Assembly (NCBI RefSeq): GCF_001643235.1
Contig: NZ_LQWY01000003.1
Coordinates: forward strand, 40,244 to 104,243
Source: Domibacillus aminovorans
GTDB lineage: Bacteria; Bacillota; Bacilli; Bacillales; Domibacillaceae
Length of the DNA: 64,000 nt
Reading direction: 5' to 3'
The notes beneath the pieces were generated by a model. That model did no database searches. It saw nothing but the letters and a program-made list of their open reading frames with translations, and was not told where the DNA came from. Both the position numbers and the translations under genes were made by a program. Position 1 is the stretch's first letter; each line of letters starts with the position of its first letter. Shown here one piece after another: positions 28,831 through 37,131 of the stretch.

Positions 28831-28925
28831 GATGACGTTATTGTTTGATAAAATACTATCGACGCAAAAAAGCGCAGTGAAAAGAAGGTTTAAAAGTCGA
28901 TACAGTCATGAAAAAGAAGAAGCCC

Positions 28926-29207
28926 TTATTTCAAGGACTCACGCTTTGAATTTTCCCATCTATAAATTGCATAGGGAGTACTTAGCTTACTTTGAATGTA
29001 ACTTTGAGGGTTAGAAGTTGTAATATATCCATCTTCAATCTGTTGGGCAATAGCCATATTGTACATGTGTGCAACTCGGCACAAGCCATCAATCATGTCA
29101 TAAAGTTCATGGGCAGCTTTTCGTTGAATAGTTGACCAAGCCTGAATTTCGGCTAATTTTTTCCTTACATTTTCAAGTGTTTCTAAGTCGAATTTTTCTT
29201 CAAGCAT
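28926..29207 (-). CDS. hypothetical protein, 93 residues
   Basis: ATG preceded by GAGAGGAAGATG at a good distance. The product is helical and charged (EEKFDLETLENVRKKLAEI), with a central RKAAHELYDMIDGLCRVAH. It is soluble, with no signal peptide. No family is recognised. It lies between two copies of the dispersed repeat, on the opposite strand, and appears intact. Confidence 0.5.
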   Translation of the reverse strand: MLEEKFDLETLENVRKKLAEIQAWSTIQRKAAHELYDMIDGLCRVAHMYNMAIAQQIEDGYITTSNPQSYIQSKLSTPYAIYRWENSKRESLK

Positions 29208-29289
29208 TTTTCATCTTCCTCTCTGTGATTTAATAAACAATCTTATTATTGAGGAAGCTTAATTATTACAAAAAGTTAATTAAGATTAT

Positions 29290-29495
29290 ATTGATATTAC
29301 AGCATAAAAAGCCGGGTTGCCCCGACTTTAAAAACCGGAAACTAAAGTAGAAAAATGTTCCGGAAAATAATATTATTTCCATTTTAATTAAAGATTAACT
29401 AAAAAACCGAGGGGAGCCAAGCCCCCCGGCCGGGAAGAGTGAAACTGTCATATGCAAGAGGGAACTCTCGTGTAGTAACAGTTTAACCATCCGAG
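29290..29495 (+). repeat. composite repeat, second copy
   Basis: GATATTACAGCATAAAAAGC with a CCGGGTTGCCCCGAC hairpin at 29308-29326, then AACAGTTTAACC at 29474-29485. The AAAAACC... and GGGGGCC-rich segment at 29400-29430 is a further GC-rich hairpin. Confidence 0.55.
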
Positions 29496-29552
29496 AGGAA
29501 TTTATGTATGACACTCGAAATTATATTCAGTAGACCCATAAGGAGAAGCAAA

Positions 29553-29723
29553 ATGAAAGCCTATGTACTAAAAGAAAAAACAGGCAGATACCGTTGCCAT
29601 AACGTTTATGTGAAAGATGAAAGTTACCACAGAAACATTGTAAATGCTTCTATGAAAGGTCATCTGGATCGACTGAAAAAACTGGGTATGTTACGTGGGA
29701 AGAAGGAAAATCGCGGATGTTGA
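29553..29723 (+). CDS. small basic protein, 56 residues
   Basis: ATG seven bases after AAGGAG. The product (MKAYVLKEKTGRYRCHNVYV... ending KGHLDRLKKLGML) is basic and soluble, with two Cys. It ends before the phage remnant and follows the third copy of the AACAGTTTAACC block. Family not recognised; intact frame with a good ribosome binding site. Confidence 0.4.
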   Translation: MKAYVLKEKTGRYRCHNVYVKDESYHRNIVNASMKGHLDRLKKLGMLRGKKENRGC

Positions 29724-29842
29724 GAGTGATTTAACAGAGCGCATTTTAAAAAGCTTTAAAATGGTTCGTGGGTGAAAATGCGGATATTCCCCCAAATACC
29801 CACGAAACATCCCATAAAAGCAAAATGTTATGACGTAAAGTG

Positions 29843-30141
29843 AAAAACGGCAGCAGTCCGAAAGAAATGCGGGACTAGCTGATCAAACGCATCGGTATGA
29901 CGCAGGGACGGGCTAAAATCATTGCTCGTGATCAGATCGGATCCATTCATGGACAGTTGATAGGTCATCGTCACAAGGGAATGGGGATCAGAAAGTTTAA
30001 ATGGAGCACCTCACAGGACGAGCGGGTCCGAGAAGCTTGGATGGGGCAACTTTCGAGTATGCCAAGTCGCCTGCTGTTGGCTGGCCTGGTACTGATTATA
30101 ATTGCCGTTGCACGGATAACCCTGTTTTTGAGGATGATTGA
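29843..30141 (+). pseudogene. phage head morphogenesis (SPP1 gp7-like) remnant
   Basis: First frame: NGSSPKEMRD, stop TAG, then IKRIGMTQGRAKIIARDQIG and IRKFKWSTSQDERVRE. The frame shifts near 30040 and continues GATFEYAKSPAVGWPGTDYN then CRCTDNPVFEDD and TGA at 30139-30141. The order RAxxIARDQxGK, WSTxxDxRVR, GxxYNCRC is that of the C-terminus of the SPP1 gp7/Mu F head protein family. One stop and one shift, and the N-terminus is missing. Confidence 0.85.
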
Positions 30142-31226
30142 AGACGACTAACTGCCTTAGGTAAAATGATTCTGACAGTCGTTCCTTTACCAAGTTGACT
30201 GTTAATTTCTATCGTACCGTTGTGGTTTTCTATAATCCGTTTGCACATCATAAGTCCTAATCCTGTCCCTTTTTCTTTTGTTGTATAAAAAGGTTCAAAC
30301 AGTCTTTTTTGTCTCTCTGGTGAAATCCCGCTCCCTTGATCAGTAATTTTTATTAAGAGGCTATCTTTGTTTACATTTTTAAGCGAAACCACTATTTTTT
30401 GAGTAGACTCGGTAGTTGCTTCAAGAGCATTTTGTATCAGGTTCATTAGAACTTGTGTTAAATGATTGGGGTCACAATGAGCAGTGATTATAGAATCAGA
30501 ATTAATAAATTCGATAAGGTTTAGCCCTTTTAGACTTGCTTGGGGTTTCATAAATTCTATAACACGAGAGACCAAAGCTTTAATGTCTGTATTTCTAAAT
30601 TCCATGCTTTCTTTAGGTTTAGATATACACATAAATTCATTGACGATGGTACTAATTCGGTTTAATTCATTAAGCATTATCTCAAGGTACTTATCTGTTG
30701 CTTCGTCAATTGAACTTTCTTTAATTATCTGGGCAAACCCTATTATAGATGTTAAAGGATTTCGAATTTCATGGGCAACTCCAGCCGCTAATTCCCCAAT
30801 TAATGAAAGTTTTTCTAGTTCTTGGATCTTCATGGAATTCTTCCGATACTCTGTAATGTCGATAGCTATACTATTTACTTCAATAATTTTTGAATTGATA
30901 ATTACTGGAGTTAATGAAGCAAGGTAATGGAATCCATTTATGTATCCTTCATAGTTAACAGGAACACCATTCCAGGCCAGTTCATAAAATTTATGTTTTT
31001 GATTTGCCTGATTTTCAGGTAAGAATTCATGCAAAGATTTACCGATAATATGAGAAGGGGAAAGTCCTAGTTTTTCTAGAAACTCACCTTCAATGAACGT
31101 ATGGATAAAATCGTTATCTTTCTTTATAAATTTAAATACAAACCTATTTGGTCCTGGGATAAGATTTTTATAATCAATTTTATTATTGTTAATATTCTGA
31201 TTGTTTTCCTTGTAGCTATAATCCAT
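30096..31226 (-). CDS. PAS-domain histidine kinase with phage-derived C-terminal tail
   Basis: 376 residues, soluble. An N-terminal PAS domain (about 25-125, FIKKDNDFIHTFIEGEFLEK) precedes HisKA with the phospho-acceptor in AAGVAHEIRNPLTSIIGFAQ (His152). The ATPase domain has N-box NLIQNALEAT, G1 DQGSGIS and G2 GTGLGL. The resemblance is to B. subtilis KinE/KinA-type phosphorelay kinases. The kinase domain ends near IILPKAV, and the last 15 or so residues are read from the antisense strand of the phage head-gene remnant; the native stop is gone. ATG after AAAGGATG. Confidence 0.85.
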   Translation of the reverse strand: MDYSYKENNQNINNNKIDYKNLIPGPNRFVFKFIKKDNDFIHTFIEGEFLEKLGLSPSHIIGKSLHEFLPENQANQKHKFYELAWNGVPVNYEGYINGFHYLASLTPVIINSKIIEVNSIAIDITEYRKNSMKIQELEKLSLIGELAAGVAHEIRNPLTSIIGFAQIIKESSIDEATDKYLEIMLNELNRISTIVNEFMCISKPKESMEFRNTDIKALVSRVIEFMKPQASLKGLNLIEFINSDSIITAHCDPNHLTQVLMNLIQNALEATTESTQKIVVSLKNVNKDSLLIKITDQGSGISPERQKRLFEPFYTTKEKGTGLGLMMCKRIIENHNGTIEINSQLGKGTTVRIILPKAVSRLQSSSKTGLSVQRQL

Positions 31227-31356
31227 AGGTCACATCCTTTGTTTATTTTAATGGCTGATAAATTCAATTCGTCATAATCGATAACATCCCTTTAAATTAT
31301 AAAGTAATTTTTGCTATTTTTCCTCACATGATTAAATTTAATATTGGAAAATGTTG

Positions 31357-31385
31357 AAAGACCGAAAATAGGTCTTTTTTATTGC
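31357..31385 (+). terminator. short terminator-like hairpin
   Basis: AAGACC and GGTCTT around a seven-base loop with a T6 run, on the plus strand upstream of the phage DUF2213 remnant. Confidence 0.45.
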
Positions 31386-31406
31386 CTGGAAGGGGGTGAG
31401 AAAATT

Positions 31407-31610
31407 GTGAAGGTACAGCGATACGACCGCATGTTGATTACAGATTCTATGTTCCAAAAGGATTCTGCTGGCTTTTAACTGTTACCGCTTCTATGACTAG
31501 GCCGGGATTTTTCCTGATCAACGTGGTGATGGACCGTGCAAATGGAAGCAAAGTTGCCAGATGATGTATTCAGTGATTTGGCGATTCACAAGATTGATAA
31601 CAAAATGATC
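31407..31610 (+). pseudogene. phage DUF2213-like head/scaffold protein remnant
   Basis: GTG after AAGGGGGTGAG opens VKVQRYDRMLITDSMFQKDS then AGF and a premature TAA caused by a short T run (one base missing). The other frames continue LTVTASMTRPG, GIFPDQRGDG and VQMEAKLPDDVFSDLAIHKI. The remembered DUF2213 pattern is QRYD...GFL...TRxGIFxYxxxDG...ELRxPxEVF. At least three shifts, and the 3' portion is lost. It is the second phage head-module gene in this region and has its own ribosome binding site. Confidence 0.65.
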
Positions 31611-31781
31611 ATATTTTTAATATTTAAAGATATTATATGATATATCCATACTTCAAAAAACTCATGGAAGATGAGTGTTAATACACCGGAAATATGATAT
31701 AGTAACATTCGATATAATGCACATACGATTTTAACGAAGTGAAATGAAGGCATTCATTTGAATATTGGTGAATGCTCTTTT

Positions 31782-31828
31782 AAATCGTAATAATTATTAT
31801 TTGCAAATCGGAATGATTACTATATAAT
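31782..31828 (+). promoter_or_regulatory. promoter overlapped by two Zur-like operators
   Basis: AAATCGTAATAATTATTATTT (first 20 bases of it match; positions 31782-31802) differs from the recalled B. subtilis Zur box at two of 21 positions. A weaker second box spans 31805-31825. Between and over them lie -35 TTTGCA (31800-31805) and -10 TATAAT (31823-31828) at 17-base spacing. This predicts repression by Zur when zinc is plentiful. Confidence 0.75.
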
Positions 31829-31859
31829 AGATGATACATCATATTTGGAGGGGTTTATT

Positions 31860-32873
31860 GTGAAAAAATGGGCAGTTATTGCCGCCGCCCTGTCATTAGC
31901 ACTAGCGGCATGCAGCAATGAAGAAGATAAGGAAGCAACATCAACAGAAGAAAATGAAGCCAGCCGATTGACTGTTTATACAACTATTTACCCGCTTGAA
32001 TATTTTGCTGAGCGGATTGGCGGCGATACGGTGAACGTGGAAAGTATTATGCCGGCAGGTGCAGATGAACATACGTACGAACCGACAACAAAAACAATAC
32101 TAGAGCTGGCTGAAGCCGATTTGTTTTTATACAACGGCTTGAACCTTGAGCCATTCGCAGAAAAAGCGGAAGAAACGCTGGCAGGAGAAGATGTCAAGAT
32201 CGTGAATGTTGGTGAGCATGTCAATGTGGAAGTGGACAGCCATGAGAGTCATTCACATGAAGATGAAACAGCTCATGAAGAAGGAACAGAAGACGGTCAC
32301 GCGCATGAAGGTGAAACAACAGAAGGTGGCCATGATCATGAACACGGCGGTGTTGACCCGCACATATGGATTGATCCGATGTTGGCGATTGAAATAGCAA
32401 GCGTTGTGAAAGATGAACTTGTAACGTTAAATCCTGATGGGAAAGGGACGTATAATGAAAATTTTAAATCGCTAAAAACAGATCTTGAATCGCTGGATGA
32501 ACAATTTCACACGATGACGGACGCCGCAGAACAAAAAGAAATTCTTGTGTCTCACGCAGCTTACGGCTATTGGGAAGAATCATATGGCATTGAACAACTT
32601 AGCATAGCTGGTCTTTCATCAACGGAGGAACCGTCACAAAAAGAATTGAAAGAAATTGCTGATACAGCAACAAAGCATAACATTAAATACGTTATCTTTG
32701 AACAAAATATTACACCGAAAGTAGCAAAAGTCATTCAAAACGAAATTGGTGCTGACTCACTCCGCCTTCATAATCTGTCAACTTTAACAGAAGAAGACAT
32801 TGAAAATGGCGAGGATTATTTCTCTATTATGGAGAAAAATATTGAAACGTTGAAAACAGCCTTGGCGAAATGA
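31860..32873 (+). CDS. znuA: zinc ABC transporter substrate-binding lipoprotein
   Basis: 337 residues from a GTG with GGAGGGG upstream. Signal peptide with lipobox LAAC (Cys 18). The ZnuA/AdcA fold is clear: TVYTTIYPLEYFAERIGGD, AGADEHTYEPT with a metal His, the acidic His-rich loop around residues 115-155, DPHIWIDPM with a second His, and SHAAYGYWEES with a third. It binds zinc outside the membrane for a ZnuBC transporter that is not in this window. The two Zur-like boxes upstream support a zinc role. Monocistronic. Confidence 0.92.
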   Translation: MKKWAVIAAALSLALAACSNEEDKEATSTEENEASRLTVYTTIYPLEYFAERIGGDTVNVESIMPAGADEHTYEPTTKTILELAEADLFLYNGLNLEPFAEKAEETLAGEDVKIVNVGEHVNVEVDSHESHSHEDETAHEEGTEDGHAHEGETTEGGHDHEHGGVDPHIWIDPMLAIEIASVVKDELVTLNPDGKGTYNENFKSLKTDLESLDEQFHTMTDAAEQKEILVSHAAYGYWEESYGIEQLSIAGLSSTEEPSQKELKEIADTATKHNIKYVIFEQNITPKVAKVIQNEIGADSLRLHNLSTLTEEDIENGEDYFSIMEKNIETLKTALAK

Positions 32874-32911
32874 TAAAAAGCTGCTTCCCAAACAGGAAGC
32901 GGCTTTTTTGG
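32874..32911 (+). terminator. terminator after znuA
   Basis: AAAAGC-GCTTCC and GGAAGC-GCTTTTTT arms, 12 bp, right after the stop. Confidence 0.9.
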
Positions 32912-33018
32912 AGAATGAACTGATAGGGGCTGAAGCGATCATGAACTGAAGGGTGAGATTTTGACGGTCAAATACTGGACTGCTAGAATTAAAGAAATAT
33001 GTAATGGAGATGATTGCG

Positions 33019-34389
33019 TTGAACGTTACGAACATGATTCAAGCACAAAAAGCTTTTTTTGATACTGAAATCACACGCAGTGTCGACTGGCGGATTGCCC
33101 GATTGAATGAATTAAAAGCGGCTATTAAAGCACGTGAAGATGAAATTATGAATGCACTCTATCTCGATTTGCGTAAAAATAAATTTGAAGCATATACGAC
33201 AGAAATTGGCTTTTTATACGAAAGCATTCGCTTTATGATCCGTCATCTGCCGCAATGGGCTGCACCGGAGAAGGTAAAGACACCTATTCATCAAATGCCG
33301 GCCGAAAGCTTGATTTTAACTGAGCCGTACGGTGTTACTTTAATTATTGGACCATTTAATTATCCGTTCCAGCTTGTAATCGAGCCGCTTATCGGTGCGA
33401 TTGCAGCCGGCAACACGGCCATTGTGAAGTCATCTGAAAGTACCCCGCATACGTCCGCTGTCTTAAAAAGTCTGCTCGAAGATACATTTGATCCGTCGTT
33501 TATCGGCGTGCAGGAAGGCGGAAAAGAAACGGCTACAGAACTTCTGGCCGCGCCGTTTGACTATATATTCTTTACTGGGAGTGTGCCTACCGCGAAAGTT
33601 GTGATGGAAGCGGCTGCGAAACAACTGATTCCAGTAACACTTGAACTAGGAGGGAAAAGTCCGACGTTCGTTGATTATTCGGCTGATCTAAAACAGGCAG
33701 CGAAGAGGATTGCATGGGGGAAATTTTCCAATGCAGGTCAAACCTGCATTGCCCCGGATTACGTGCTCGTTCATCAAAATGTGAAAGCCGCTTTTTTAAA
33801 AGAATTGACGCTGTCTATGTTTGATTTTTACGGAGCGGATCCGCAAAAAAGTCAGGATTTCGGACGTATTGTGAATGAAAAGCAGTTTGATCGTTTGCAA
33901 ACAATCTTGCAAAAAACAAACGGGAAAATTGTACAGGGCGGCGGGACTGATCGTGATGATGTCTACATTGAACCGACAATTGTGGAAGCGGGTTGGGATG
34001 ATCCGCTAATGGAAGATGAAATTTTCGGCCCGATTTTACCCGTTTTGACTTATTCAGAGCTAGATCAAGCGATCAAATGTGTGAAAAAATTACCTAAACC
34101 ACTGGCGCTTTACGTGTTTACGAAAGAAAAAGCAATCGAAGAAAAAGTGATTACGTCTATACCATTTGGCGGTGCGAGTGTAAATGATACGCTCGTTCAT
34201 GTGTCGAGTCCATATTTACCATTTGGTGGTGTTGGTACATCAGGTATGAATGCCTATCATGGGAAAGCTAGTTTTGATGCTTTTTCCCATAAGAAAAGCA
34301 TTATGAGAAAAAGCAGTTTACTGCAATCAAATTTATTGTATCCACCATATGATAACCGGGTTAATCTTGTACGAAAATTGATTCAATAA
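33019..34389 (+). CDS. aldehyde dehydrogenase (class 3, YwdH-like)
   Basis: 456 residues. Catalytic Cys in FSNAGQTCIAPDYVL, catalytic Glu in VTLELGGKSP, the oxyanion Asn in GPFNYPFQL, and the nucleotide-binding FFTGSV motif. The N-terminal region and the C-terminal PFGGVGTSGMNAYHGK fit class 3 enzymes without a signal peptide; the closest remembered relative is B. subtilis YwdH. It oxidises medium-chain or aromatic aldehydes with NAD(P)+. The TTG at 33019 is nine bases after GGAG; an in-frame ATG at 33004 is the alternative. Confidence 0.9.
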   Translation: MNVTNMIQAQKAFFDTEITRSVDWRIARLNELKAAIKAREDEIMNALYLDLRKNKFEAYTTEIGFLYESIRFMIRHLPQWAAPEKVKTPIHQMPAESLILTEPYGVTLIIGPFNYPFQLVIEPLIGAIAAGNTAIVKSSESTPHTSAVLKSLLEDTFDPSFIGVQEGGKETATELLAAPFDYIFFTGSVPTAKVVMEAAAKQLIPVTLELGGKSPTFVDYSADLKQAAKRIAWGKFSNAGQTCIAPDYVLVHQNVKAAFLKELTLSMFDFYGADPQKSQDFGRIVNEKQFDRLQTILQKTNGKIVQGGGTDRDDVYIEPTIVEAGWDDPLMEDEIFGPILPVLTYSELDQAIKCVKKLPKPLALYVFTKEKAIEEKVITSIPFGGASVNDTLVHVSSPYLPFGGVGTSGMNAYHGKASFDAFSHKKSIMRKSSLLQSNLLYPPYDNRVNLVRKLIQ

Positions 34390-34449
34390 ACAGGAATATA
34401 TTGTTTGAAAATAGAATAATAAAAAACGAAGAGAAATGGAGGGGGACAA

Positions 34450-34932
34450 GTGCCAATTAGTTTAGAACGCTTAAAAGTACCGGATGAATTTATATTAACA
34501 CAGGAAGAAATTATAGAAGAAGCGGTTCAATTTTTAAATCAAAATGGCTGGACTGCTCATGTCGAATCCACAGTAGGGGGTCACGATATTCAAGCTGAAA
34601 AAATGGAGTGGACCGCCTATGTAAAATGTAAAGGATCAAGAGGAAAACGGCAGCAAGAAGGAATGGTATATGATAATACACAGCTTCGCTCCAATGCGGC
34701 AGATCAAGTGGAAAAACTAATGCGTATACAGGAAGAAGCGGAAACGCCGAGTCTATTTGTTATGGCAAATCCAGGACTTGACCGGATGAAATGGACTGTC
34801 TCCAAACTGTCTGGAGGTCTTGATAAACTTGATATTATTCGCATGTGGATTTATCCAGATGGCGTTGTAAAATGGGACGTCCCAGCACATCTTTTACACG
34901 TTGCAAAATCACTTGAAATTGAGAAAAAATGA
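34450..34932 (+). CDS. hypothetical protein with a nuclease-like GxDIxA-KG core
   Basis: 160 residues from a GTG four bases after GGAGGGGG. The region VGGHDIQAEKMEWTAYVKCKGS resembles the active-site hairpin of PD-(D/E)xK restriction-like proteins (G-x-D, then hydrophobic-E-x-KG), but the usual Glu of the E-x-K pair is Lys here. Residues 100-150 (LFVMANPGLDRMKW, IIRMWIYPDG) continue as an alpha/beta domain. No signal peptide. Function unknown; the nuclease idea is tentative. Confidence 0.55.
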   Translation: MPISLERLKVPDEFILTQEEIIEEAVQFLNQNGWTAHVESTVGGHDIQAEKMEWTAYVKCKGSRGKRQQEGMVYDNTQLRSNAADQVEKLMRIQEEAETPSLFVMANPGLDRMKWTVSKLSGGLDKLDIIRMWIYPDGVVKWDVPAHLLHVAKSLEIEKK

Positions 34933-35081
34933 AAGGTTTAGTTGCAAGAGGATTGGAAAAATGGTACATTAGAGACAGCTGTTCGTACGTTTCAAAAGAA
35001 AATGGTCTATTGTTTTTTCGTCTTGAGATAGTAGCAAACAGCAAGAATGATTGTGTGCATAAAGTATAAGGAGGACAAGAC

Positions 35082-35282
35082 ATGTTACAAGGTAAAGTAA
35101 AATGGTTTAACGCAGAAAAAGGTTTTGGTTTCATCGAAGTTGAAGGACAAGATGATGTATTCGTACATTTCTCAGCTATTCAAGGTGAAGGCTACAAATC
35201 ACTTGAAGAAGGCCAAAGCGTGACATTTGAAGTAGTTGAAGGACCACGTGGCCCACAAGCTGCTAACGTTGAAAAAAACTAA
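35082..35282 (+). CDS. csp: cold-shock protein (CspB/CspD family)
   Basis: 66 residues, a single cold-shock domain. RNP1 KGFGFIEV (13-20) and RNP2 VFVHFSAI (27-34) are intact, and GPQAANV near the end is typical. It binds single-stranded RNA and DNA as a chaperone in the cytosol. The ATG follows AAGGAGGACAAGAC. The untranslated leader is long enough for cold regulation, but no cold box was identified. Strong terminator downstream. Confidence 0.95.
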   Translation: MLQGKVKWFNAEKGFGFIEVEGQDDVFVHFSAIQGEGYKSLEEGQSVTFEVVEGPRGPQAANVEKN

Positions 35283-35296
35283 TCTGATTGAAACTA

Positions 35297-35329
35297 TAAC
35301 AGGTGAAGCCTCGGCTTCACCTGTTTTTC
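35297..35329 (+). terminator. terminator after csp
   Basis: ACAGGTGAAGCC and its complement form a 12-bp stem with a two-base loop, then T5. Confidence 0.92.
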
Positions 35330-35495
35330 GTTGTAGTTTTCCTTATGCATATTTTGAAAACGCTGTCAATACAATTACAGAAAAAATGTCACAAAAACGT
35401 TATAAATTGATCGAGGAATCGGATCTATTTTTATAAAAAAAGAGTACAATGTATGAGGAGAAAGAAAATGAAATAGAACAATCAGGAGGATGAGT

Positions 35496-35846
35496 ATGTT
35501 ATATATCGCAGCAGCTATCGTCGTTGTTGTTGTAGGAGTTGTACTCGCTAACCGTTATTTAGCCGGCCATAAAGTAGAAGAGGGATTGCTTGTTGTCAAG
35601 TCAGGGGACAGAGAAACAACTATTCCGATGAATGAAATTGTTGAAGTATTTGAAATGGATGAATTCCCGAAAGATCCATCATTTATCGAAAAATATATTG
35701 TCCGTCCGTACGTAAAAAAGAAACGTGTAGCTGTTTACACTCGTTCCAATGTATCTTATTTATTTGTATTACGTAATAAAGATCGGCTTGTAAAATCAGT
35801 AAAAACACAAAATCCACGCGTTCATATAAAAGCAAAAGTTTTGTGA
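35496..35846 (+). CDS. membrane-anchored hypothetical protein, 116 residues
   Basis: One N-terminal membrane helix (MLYIAAAIVVVVVGVVLANRY) followed by a beta-rich domain (GLLVVKSGDRETTIPMNEIV). The layout is that of small bacterial PH-domain proteins such as the sublancin-immunity protein SunI; this is a resemblance in outline only. The ATG at 35496 is six bases after GGAGG; an ATG two codons earlier is too close. Followed by a terminator and a further small gene. Confidence 0.6.
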   Translation: MLYIAAAIVVVVVGVVLANRYLAGHKVEEGLLVVKSGDRETTIPMNEIVEVFEMDEFPKDPSFIEKYIVRPYVKKKRVAVYTRSNVSYLFVLRNKDRLVKSVKTQNPRVHIKAKVL

Positions 35847-35876
35847 AAACGGATGTTGATCCGTTTTATTTTTTTG
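35844..35876 (+). terminator. terminator after the 116-residue protein
   Basis: AAAACGGAT and ATCCGTTTT arms, then TATTTTTTT. Confidence 0.88.
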
Positions 35877-36015
35877 AATAAATAAACCATAAATTTATTA
35901 TGTAAACTTGATGTCTTCTTATGCTTAGTTATAGAAGGGGAAATGCCTATTTACAAAGGCTACAGAAGCTGTTACGTTAGAATAGTTAGTATGAAGAAAT
36001 GGGGTTATCTATATA

Positions 36016-36315
36016 ATGGTGATCTTTACGGAAGAGCAGCCGGAAGCTATCGTAACCAGTACATCATATTGCTGGAAGAAAAACATAGTCAAGGTAGAAG
36101 ATGGATATTTAAAAAGTACCGGCATGATCACGAATACTCGTATTCCTATTGTTCATATTGATACTGTTGTGTACTCTTACAATCCGAAAAAGCCGGCCAT
36201 TGTCCCGGTTTTAAAAATTATCGGCAAAGGTGCAGTGTTGTGTGAAATGGAGATTTCAGCTGAACATATCGAAGCTGTTCAAGACTGGATATTGTATGTG
36301 ATTAATCCGTCGTGA
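36016..36315 (+). CDS. hypothetical protein, 99 residues
   Basis: Soluble, beta-rich (EAIVTSTSYCWKKNIVKVED, then IPIVHIDTVVYSYNPKKPAI) ending in an amphipathic helix EHIEAVQDWILYVI. The pattern suggests a small PH-like domain similar in style to the preceding gene, but no family is recognised. ATG with a weak upstream site (GGGG at about 11 bases). It has its own terminator. Confidence 0.5.
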   Translation: MVIFTEEQPEAIVTSTSYCWKKNIVKVEDGYLKSTGMITNTRIPIVHIDTVVYSYNPKKPAIVPVLKIIGKGAVLCEMEISAEHIEAVQDWILYVINPS

Positions 36316-36316
36316 C

Positions 36317-36352
36317 CATACAAAGCCGCCTCTTATTAGGCGGTTTTTTATT
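36317..36352 (+). terminator. terminator
   Basis: GCCGCCT and AGGCGGT arms around TTATT, then TTTTTT. Confidence 0.88.
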
Positions 36353-36376
36353 TGCAAAAAGAAAGGAAGTTAATCA

Positions 36377-37006
36377 ATGAAAGGATCTACTCACGCAGCA
36401 ATTGGCGCTGTATCGGGTCTTGGTGTCTCTATCTGGATCAATGCTACACCACTTGAAACGGCTATTTTAGCAGGGGTTGGCTCTGTTGCTGCACTCGTTC
36501 CGGACCTAGACGTAAACGGGAAATTGGCGAATAAAATCACAGTCGAAAAGAAATGGCTTATTTTGTTCTTTTCGATAGCTGGCCTTTTTTTGGCGCTTTA
36601 CAGTTATTTTATGCTGATCGGTATTAAACAGATGAGCGGTTTTCTAATTAGTATGGGCCTTCTTTTATTACCGAGGTTGTTCATTAAACAACGGACAATG
36701 CTATTTATCACTGGAGCACTCGTACTATATGCAGGGTGGTATATAAAAGAGACTTGGGTCATGTATACAGCTTTGTTTATTATATTTGCTTCACTTGTTT
36801 CGCATCGCACATGGACGCACTCTATTATTGGTGTAGCGGTTTTTTATTTTGTGGCCGTAGAAATCGTTAAAGAATATCCATTGCCTGGTTTATTTATGAC
36901 GCTTTTGATTAGTTATATTTCTCATTTAATTGCTGATATGAAAATGTTGCCAGCAAATAAAAAAGGAACAAAATGGTTTTATCCATTATGGAAAAAAGAA
37001 TTTTAA
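36377..37006 (+). CDS. YdjM-like membrane-bound metal-dependent hydrolase
   Basis: 209 residues with about six membrane segments. The family's metal-binding residues are visible: THAAIGA at the N-terminus, VPDLDVNGK, SHRTWTHSIIG and ISHLIADMK. This is the DUF457/YdjM family, predicted membrane hydrolases; in Escherichia coli ydjM is LexA-regulated. No LexA box is seen here. The ATG has AAAGGAAG upstream. A palindromic terminator follows. Confidence 0.8.
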   Translation: MKGSTHAAIGAVSGLGVSIWINATPLETAILAGVGSVAALVPDLDVNGKLANKITVEKKWLILFFSIAGLFLALYSYFMLIGIKQMSGFLISMGLLLLPRLFIKQRTMLFITGALVLYAGWYIKETWVMYTALFIIFASLVSHRTWTHSIIGVAVFYFVAVEIVKEYPLPGLFMTLLISYISHLIADMKMLPANKKGTKWFYPLWKKEF

Positions 37007-37032
37007 AAAGTCGTTTAAACGGCTTTTTATTT
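37004..37032 (+). terminator. palindromic terminator
   Basis: AAAAAGTCG-TTTAAA-CGGCTTTTTA forms a compact stem right at the stop codon. Confidence 0.75.
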
Positions 37033-37131
37033 TTAATACATTATATGCAAAATTCAAATAAAAACAAAAAATTAGTATTTAATAAGTCAAATACGGGAAT
37101 AGAAATAAAAAACGAACAGGAGATTATTTAT

